Of a DNA stretch of 9,787 nt, positions 5,853 through 9,787 are shown piece after piece; positions within the stretch are counted from its first letter, which is position 1, and each line of letters begins with the position of its first letter. The notes under the pieces are model-generated. The model was given only the letters and a program-made list of their open reading frames with translations, was not told the DNA's origin and searched no databases. The stretch comes from an uncultured Campylobacter sp. GTDB lineage: Bacteria; Campylobacterota; Campylobacteria; Campylobacterales; Campylobacteraceae. Location: positions 1 through 9,787 of the forward strand of contig NZ_CALIII010000007.1 in the NCBI RefSeq assembly GCF_938018145.1, in the 5' to 3' direction. A program made the position numbers and the translations under genes.

Positions 5853-6779
5853 TTAAGCCAGGTCAAATTTAAATTTATCGCAAATCTGCAAATTTGAGCT
5901 AACGACGGCTTTAAATTTAACTCCGCAAAAGTCCAAATTTAGCTCGTAAAATGCGCCTAAAAACTTTGCTTCCGTCACGTCTGCTTCGTATTTTTCGCCG
6001 CTTATGATTAGCTCCGGGCGAAACATAAATTTTCTCTCCTTCAGCCACGATCTAAATTCAGCCGGTAAATTCTGGGCATCCCGCTCATCGATCAAATTCA
6101 TATCGCCCAAAAAGCAGGCGATTTCGTAGGATGCAGGCTGAAAATACAGCTCTCTAGGCGCGCCGAAAGCCAAAACCTTGCCGCCTTTTATCAGCGCGAT
6201 TTTGTCGCTTAGCAAAAAGGCGTCCTCCTTGTCGTGCGTTACCATGACCGCGCTGATGCCGTTTGCCTTTATCATCTGTTTTAGCTCGCCTCTTAGCGCG
6301 CTTTTTAGGTTGCGATCGAGATTAGCGAAGGGTTCGTCGAGCAAAAGCAGCTTTTCGCGGTTTGCTACGGCTCTGGCAAAGGCCGTCCTTTGCGCTTGAC
6401 CGCCCGAAATTTGATCGGGAGTTTTGTCTTTTAGTTCGGAGATTTTAAATTTCTCCAGCAGCTGCGCGCTCCTTGCGGTTCGCTCGGCGCTAGGGAGTCG
6501 CCACAGCGCAAATTCCACGTTTTTGCAAACGCTTAAATGCGGAAAAAGCGCGTAGCTCTGAAACATCATAGCCGTGCCGCAGCCGTCTTTTACGGCGATT
6601 TGCCCGCCGCTTGGCGTCTCAAGCCCCGCGATTATGCGCAAAAGCGTGGTTTTGCCGCAGCCGCTATCGCCCAGGACGCTTAAAATTTCGCCCTCGTTAA
6701 GGCTTAAATTTACGTCCTTTAAAACCTCTAAATTTCCGAATTTCTTGTTTAAATTTACGATTTTTAAAATTTCAGCCAT
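5853..6779 (-). CDS. fbpC: Ferric-iron ABC importer, ATP-binding subunit FbpC (308 aa)
   Basis: This cytoplasmic ATPase drives Fe3+ uptake through FbpB. Motifs in order are Walker A GDSGCGKTT (37-45), Q-loop Gln74 (MMFQSYALFPH), signature ISGGQ (124-128) followed by AQR, Walker B LLLLDEP (144-150), D-loop ANLD (152-155) and switch His182 (VTHD). Residues after about 220 form a regulatory C-terminal region of the TOBE type. FALFPH-like wording after the Q-loop and the fbpA-fbpB context fit the FbpC/PotA-like group. Walker A has Asp at position 2 where Pro is usual, and the distance from Walker A to the Q-loop is short because the beta-hairpin before it is reduced. At 308 residues it is shorter than many FbpC proteins (about 350), so the C-terminal domain may be trimmed. 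The gene starts four bases after the fbpB stop, the third of the operon. Another small anion or thiamine importer ATPase is possible in isolation, but not with this FbpA. Confidence 0.9.
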   Translation of the reverse strand: MAEILKIVNLNKKFGNLEVLKDVNLSLNEGEILSVLGDSGCGKTTLLRIIAGLETPSGGQIAVKDGCGTAMMFQSYALFPHLSVCKNVEFALWRLPSAERTARSAQLLEKFKISELKDKTPDQISGGQAQRTAFARAVANREKLLLLDEPFANLDRNLKSALRGELKQMIKANGISAVMVTHDKEDAFLLSDKIALIKGGKVLAFGAPRELYFQPASYEIACFLGDMNLIDERDAQNLPAEFRSWLKERKFMFRPELIISGEKYEADVTEAKFLGAFYELNLDFCGVKFKAVVSSNLQICDKFKFDLA

Positions 6780-6783
6780 GTTT

Positions 6784-8340
6784 TTATCTTTCTTGTTTTT
6801 TTCTGGAGATTATTTCTAGCCAAAGGACGGCGACTAGCGACATCGAAACGATGAGAAACGACGGTAGAGCCGCAGCATAAAGCCTCTCGTCAGCCGCGTA
6901 AAAAAACGCTCTAATACTAAGCGTCTCAAAACCCAAAGGCCGCAAAATGAGGCTAAGCGGCAGCTCCTTAATGATGTCGATAAAAACGACGATGAGCGAG
7001 AGAAAGAAAAAGTGGCGAAGCAGCGGAAAATGCACTTTGAAAAACAAATTTAACCGCGAGCCGTTTAGCAAAAGCGCGGCATCGTCGATGCTTGCCGGGA
7101 TCTTGGCGTATCCGCTCTCGACGGCATATATCGAGGTCGCCAAAAAGCGCACGACGTATCCGAAAATCAGCACTACAAAGCTCGATGAGAGCAGATGCGT
7201 GCCGAAATTTCGGTCAATATAACCAAAAACTATCATCACGCAAAGCCCGATACTAGCGCCCGGCAGCGCGTAGCCTAGCGAGACGGATTTTAGCAAAAAG
7301 GCGTTTAGCGCTTTGTTTTTTATAAGTCTCGTCGCAAAAACGAGGAAAAAACTCACCGCCGTGATGAGTATCGCCGCACCCGCAGCCATCAGAAGCGAAT
7401 TTAAAGCCATCTGCACGAACTCAAATTTAAAACTATCTAGCTCGTGAATACTCCAATACAAAAGCCAGGTAAAAGGAAATACAAATGCCAGACAAAACAC
7501 GCTCGCGCACCATAAAAACGCCGCCGCCGAGCCGAATTTGCCAAGCTCCTTTTTTTGTGTAAATTTGGAGGTATCGTGCGTGGTGAAGCTGTATTTTTTA
7601 GAGTTTTTATTAACATGCTCAAATATCATCAAAATAAACACGAACATCATCAAAAGCCCCGCTAGCACGGACGCGGAGTACGAGTCGCCCATGTCAAACC
7701 ATAGCTTAAAAATGCCCGCGCTAAAAGTCTCTACGCCGTAATAAGCCGCCGTGCCGTAATCGCTAAGCGTCTCCATGAGCACGAGCATCGCTCCACCCAC
7801 GATCGCCGGACGCGACAGAAATATCGCAACCCTAAAAAACACGGCCAGGCCTGGGAGCTTGTAAATTTTACAAACGTCGTAAATCGCTGCGGACTGCGTT
7901 TTAAACGAGGTTTTAGCAAACATATAGATGTACGGATAAAGCGACAACGACAGCACGAAAATCGCTCCGTAGATATTCATAAACTCCAGCCTAAAGCCGA
8001 AAATTTGATGAAAATATCCGCCGTAATCCATAATCCCGACGTAGCAAAAGCTAAATATATAAGCAGGAATCGCAAACGGAAGGATGAGGGCATATTCAAA
8101 GAAATTTGATAGCGCAAAGCGGTAGTTCGCCACCAGCCACGCCGAAACCACGGCAATAACCAGACTAAGCGCCAAAACGCCCGCCGCGACGGCAAAAGTA
8201 CCTTGGATATACCTCATAAAAAGATACTTAAAAAAGTGCTCGAGCAAAGAGTAGTCGCCCAAAGCGATCTCGAAAAATATGCTAAAAATGGGGATCAAAA
8301 CGATAAGGGCGATAAAGATCGCCCCGAATTTTACTTTCAT
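6784..8340 (-). CDS. fbpB: Ferric-iron ABC importer, fused two-domain permease FbpB (518 aa)
   Basis: This inner-membrane permease forms the Fe3+ channel from two homologous halves in one chain, the usual FbpB/SfuB arrangement. The size (518 residues) is close to the family's 500-560. About twelve hydrophobic segments are seen, starting with FGAIFIALIVLIPIFSIFFEIAL. Each half has a binding-protein-dependent permease loop that would contact FbpC. The first is around residues 155-183 (DVCKIYKLPGLAVFFRVAIFLSRPAIVGG); the second is around 416-443 (DDAALLLNGSRLNLFFKVHFPLLRH), ending in the ELPLSLILRPLGFETLSIRAFFYA stretch typical of FbpB. The hydrophilic linker near 244-268 (NKNSKKYSFTTHDTSKFTQKKELGK) separates the halves. 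The start shares one base with the fbpA stop (TAATG), so translation is probably coupled. No frameshift or missing domain is seen. Confidence 0.92.
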   Translation of the reverse strand: MKVKFGAIFIALIVLIPIFSIFFEIALGDYSLLEHFFKYLFMRYIQGTFAVAAGVLALSLVIAVVSAWLVANYRFALSNFFEYALILPFAIPAYIFSFCYVGIMDYGGYFHQIFGFRLEFMNIYGAIFVLSLSLYPYIYMFAKTSFKTQSAAIYDVCKIYKLPGLAVFFRVAIFLSRPAIVGGAMLVLMETLSDYGTAAYYGVETFSAGIFKLWFDMGDSYSASVLAGLLMMFVFILMIFEHVNKNSKKYSFTTHDTSKFTQKKELGKFGSAAAFLWCASVFCLAFVFPFTWLLYWSIHELDSFKFEFVQMALNSLLMAAGAAILITAVSFFLVFATRLIKNKALNAFLLKSVSLGYALPGASIGLCVMIVFGYIDRNFGTHLLSSSFVVLIFGYVVRFLATSIYAVESGYAKIPASIDDAALLLNGSRLNLFFKVHFPLLRHFFFLSLIVVFIDIIKELPLSLILRPLGFETLSIRAFFYAADERLYAAALPSFLIVSMSLVAVLWLEIISRKKQER

Positions 8341-9341
8341 TATTTCCAGCCGGCTACGTCGTAAATTTTAATAGCCTCGTTCGTGTTTTGCACGCTTTTA
8401 TAAAGCGGAGTGGAGTCTTCTTTAAATTTGCCAAAGCCTTTTACGATGTCGCTAGGCTCGACCTCTGCGTTGATCGGATACTCGAAATTTATACCCGCGA
8501 GTATCTTTTGCGCCTCAGGGCTCACCATAAACTCCATAAATTTAACTGCGTTTTCTTTATTTTTAGCAGCTTTGGTTAGCGCGATACCGCTGATGTTTAC
8601 GTGCGTACCGCGGTTGTCCTGATTTGGGAAAATTATACCCAAATTTTTCGCAGCCTCGACGTCTTCGGCTTTCGGAGAGGTTAGCATGAGGCCTATGTAG
8701 TAGGTGTTCATAACCGCTACGTCGCCCTCGCCTGCGTAGATAGCCTTAGCCTGATCCCTATCGCCGCCTTTTGGATCGCGAGCTAAATTTTTTAGCGTGC
8801 CCTCCGCCCATTTAGTAGCCGCGTCTTTACCGTCGGCCTCGATGATAGCAGCTAGCAGCGACTTGCTATACGGAGCCGTCGCGCTTCTGATTAGCAGTTT
8901 GCCTTTTAGTTCGGGTTTTGTTAGATCTTCGTAGTCATTGATACCTTTAGGATCAAAGTCTCTTTTATCGTAAACAATGACTCTAGCGCGTTTTGAGATA
9001 GCAAACCACTGGCCGTCGTTATCTCTATACTGCTCAGGTACGATTTTTTCTAGAGTTTCAGATTTGACCGCTTGCAACACGCCTTTAGTCTTTGCGGTGT
9101 AGAAATTCCCCGCGTCTGCAGTGATAAAGATATCCGCCGCGGAGCTATCGCCTTCAACTTCGAGCTTTTTGATTAGCTCGCCCGCTTTTGCCTGCGTGGC
9201 ATTTACCTTGATACCCGTCTTTTGCTCAAAAAGCTTATAAAGCTCGCCGTCGGCGTCGTAGTGGCGCGCAGAGTAGATATTTACCTCCGCGGCAAACAAA
9301 AAGCTTGAAAGCAAGCTAAGCGCGAAAAAACTTTTTTTCAT
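8340..9341 (-). CDS. fbpA: Periplasmic ferric-iron-binding protein FbpA (333 aa)
   Basis: This is the periplasmic receptor that binds naked Fe3+ and hands it to FbpBC. A Sec signal peptide (MKKSFFALSLLSSFLFA, cleavage near residue 17/18) precedes a type II binding fold beginning EVNIYSARHYD. Known Campylobacter FbpA (cFbpA) uses a His-Tyr pair near the N-terminus, a central Tyr and a Tyr-Tyr pair. The matching residues here are His27-Tyr28, Tyr158 (SATAPYSKS) and Tyr214-Tyr215 (MNTYYIG), with near-identical spacing, so Fe3+ binding is well supported. Other family blocks are ADIFITADAGN (69-79) and the late FMEFMVSPEAQKILAG. The length is normal. It is first in a three-gene operon. Upstream on the same strand are AAAGGA (complement of 9347-9352), TATAAT (complement of 9372-9377) and a Fur-box-like sequence, suggesting repression by iron. 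A thiamine or other anion receptor is unlikely given the tyrosine set. Confidence 0.94.
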   Translation of the reverse strand: MKKSFFALSLLSSFLFAAEVNIYSARHYDADGELYKLFEQKTGIKVNATQAKAGELIKKLEVEGDSSAADIFITADAGNFYTAKTKGVLQAVKSETLEKIVPEQYRDNDGQWFAISKRARVIVYDKRDFDPKGINDYEDLTKPELKGKLLIRSATAPYSKSLLAAIIEADGKDAATKWAEGTLKNLARDPKGGDRDQAKAIYAGEGDVAVMNTYYIGLMLTSPKAEDVEAAKNLGIIFPNQDNRGTHVNISGIALTKAAKNKENAVKFMEFMVSPEAQKILAGINFEYPINAEVEPSDIVKGFGKFKEDSTPLYKSVQNTNEAIKIYDVAGWK

Positions 9342-9371
9342 TTTTATCCTTTGTATTGATATGGATTTGCG

Positions 9372-9377
9372 ATTATA
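9372..9377 (-). promoter_or_regulatory. -10 box of the fbpABC promoter
   Basis: Read on the - strand, the sequence is a perfect TATAAT preceded by GC. It lies about 31 bases upstream of the fbpA ATG and about 20 bases upstream of the AAAGGA ribosome binding site. No good -35 is present (TATTAC at 17-base spacing), as usual in Campylobacter. Transcription would begin near 9365. Confidence 0.65.
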
Positions 9378-9390
9378 GCGTCTATCTTAT

Positions 9391-9409
9391 GAAAGTAATA
9401 TTAATTATT
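9391..9409. promoter_or_regulatory. Candidate Fur box in the fbpA promoter
   Basis: GAAAGTAATATTAATTATT matches the classical 19-base Fur box GATAATGATAATCATTATC at 13 of 19 positions by direct count. It covers the -35 region of the fbpA promoter, where iron-loaded Fur would block polymerase. Fur control of iron uptake genes is established in Campylobacter. A/T-rich DNA gives chance matches, so this is a candidate only. Confidence 0.5.
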
Positions 9410-9439
9410 AAAAAAGAAAAATTTATGCAGGAGTGACTT

Positions 9440-9445
9440 TATAAT
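9440..9445 (+). promoter_or_regulatory. -10 box for the rhodanese-like gene
   Basis: TATAAT (9440-9445) lies 57 bases upstream of the ATG at 9503, giving a leader of roughly 50 bases. The -35 position holds only A/T-rich sequence (AAAAAT). The fbpA -10 box is 62 bases away on the other strand, so the two promoters are back to back with the Fur-box-like site between them. Confidence 0.55.
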
Positions 9446-9502
9446 GACAAAATGTTTAAAATTCGGTGCTAATATTCGCGCCACAAAATTTAAGGAGAAA
9501 AA

Positions 9503-9787
9503 ATGAGAAAATTTATACTTTTAGGAGCGGCTGCAGCGATGGCTTTTGCTGAAATTACTACAGTGCAAGTTAGTCCCGAAGCGATAAAAAACTACGAGCA
9601 AATCGTTGATATCAGAACGCCTTCTGAATGGGCGGAAACGGGCGTGATAAAAGGCGCAAAGACCATCACTTTTAACCCCGCCGACAAAGATAGCTTTTTA
9701 AACGAGCTAAAAGCCAAGCTCGATCTAAAAAAGCCCGTCGCGCTAATTTGCAGGAGCGGACGCAGAAGCGCTGCGGCGGCGATGATG
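9503..9787 (+). CDS. Periplasmic single-domain rhodanese-like protein (3' end outside window)
   Basis: The 95 codons present encode a Sec signal peptide (MRKFILLGAAAAMAFA, cleavage near residue 16) and a rhodanese domain. The domain shows the DIRTPSEWAETGVIKGA block (36-52) and the active-site loop CRSGRRS, with the persulfide-forming cysteine at residue 83. Rhodaneses transfer sulfane sulfur (thiosulfate to a thiophilic acceptor, such as cyanide in vitro); the physiological acceptor of periplasmic members is generally unknown. The loop C-x-x-G-x-R-S is complete, so catalysis is plausible. A strong AAGGAG (9492-9497) five bases before the ATG fixes the start. The gene is divergent from fbpA, and any shared regulation is inference. 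The reading frame is open at the window end, and only the last helix or two of a roughly 120-130 residue protein should be missing. Confidence 0.88.
   Translation, partial: MRKFILLGAAAAMAFAEITTVQVSPEAIKNYEQIVDIRTPSEWAETGVIKGAKTITFNPADKDSFLNELKAKLDLKKPVALICRSGRRSAAAAMM

Noticed and set aside
9444..9506. Twenty-codon leader peptide (MTKCLKFGANIRATKFKEKK) whose TGA overlaps the rhodanese start.
   Set aside because: Its ATG overlaps the TATAAT that is the best -10 box, so it would lie upstream of the transcription start; there is no run of regulatory codons.
1..9787. CRISPR arrays, insertion sequences, phage genes or defence cassettes.
   Set aside because: I saw no regularly spaced repeats, transposase motifs, terminal repeats with target duplications or nuclease/helicase signatures on either strand.

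Overview
The window looks like chromosomal DNA of a Campylobacter-type epsilonproteobacterium. The evidence is an RpoD C-terminus with the usual region 3/4 motifs, a three-gene ferric-iron operon that matches the Campylobacter cFbpABC layout and iron ligands, very frequent AAATTT hexamers, and A-rich ribosome binding sites. Several genes are GC-rich for the genus, which would suit relatives of C. showae, C. rectus or C. curvus. That placement is inference.

Layout, left to right. (1) 1-391: 3' end of rpoD on the + strand, ending inside a perfect palindromic terminator. (2) 468-1169: an unrecognised membrane protein with about six membrane segments. (3) 1370-4134: a + strand operon for a metal-complex ABC importer of the FecCD/BtuCD type: periplasmic binding protein, permease and ATPase. 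The genes overlap or touch and a good hairpin terminator follows. The binding-protein gene is broken by an apparent one-base deletion near 1642. (4) 4135-5829: two more small unrecognised polytopic membrane proteins (4436-4933 and 5227-5829). The AT-rich spacers before each hold strong inverted repeats, including perfect 18-bp arms just before the second gene. (5) 9341-5853 on the - strand: the operon fbpA-fbpB-fbpC, a free-ferric-iron importer with a consensus -10 box and a Fur-box-like sequence upstream. (6) 9503 to the end: a divergent, periplasmic single-domain rhodanese-like protein, cut by the window edge.

The two ABC importers belong to different families and would supply iron in different forms: a chelated metal complex through the FecCD-type system, and naked Fe3+ through FbpABC. 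FbpA would capture Fe3+ in the periplasm, FbpB would form the channel from two fused permease halves, and FbpC would power it. The FecCD-type importer has an intact permease and ATPase but, as read here, no full-length binding protein.

I found no CRISPR array, transposon, tRNA/rRNA, phage gene or defence cassette. The least explained parts are the three orphan membrane proteins and the inverted repeats in front of two of them. Most of the window is ordinary transport and housekeeping, and I do not claim a new system.
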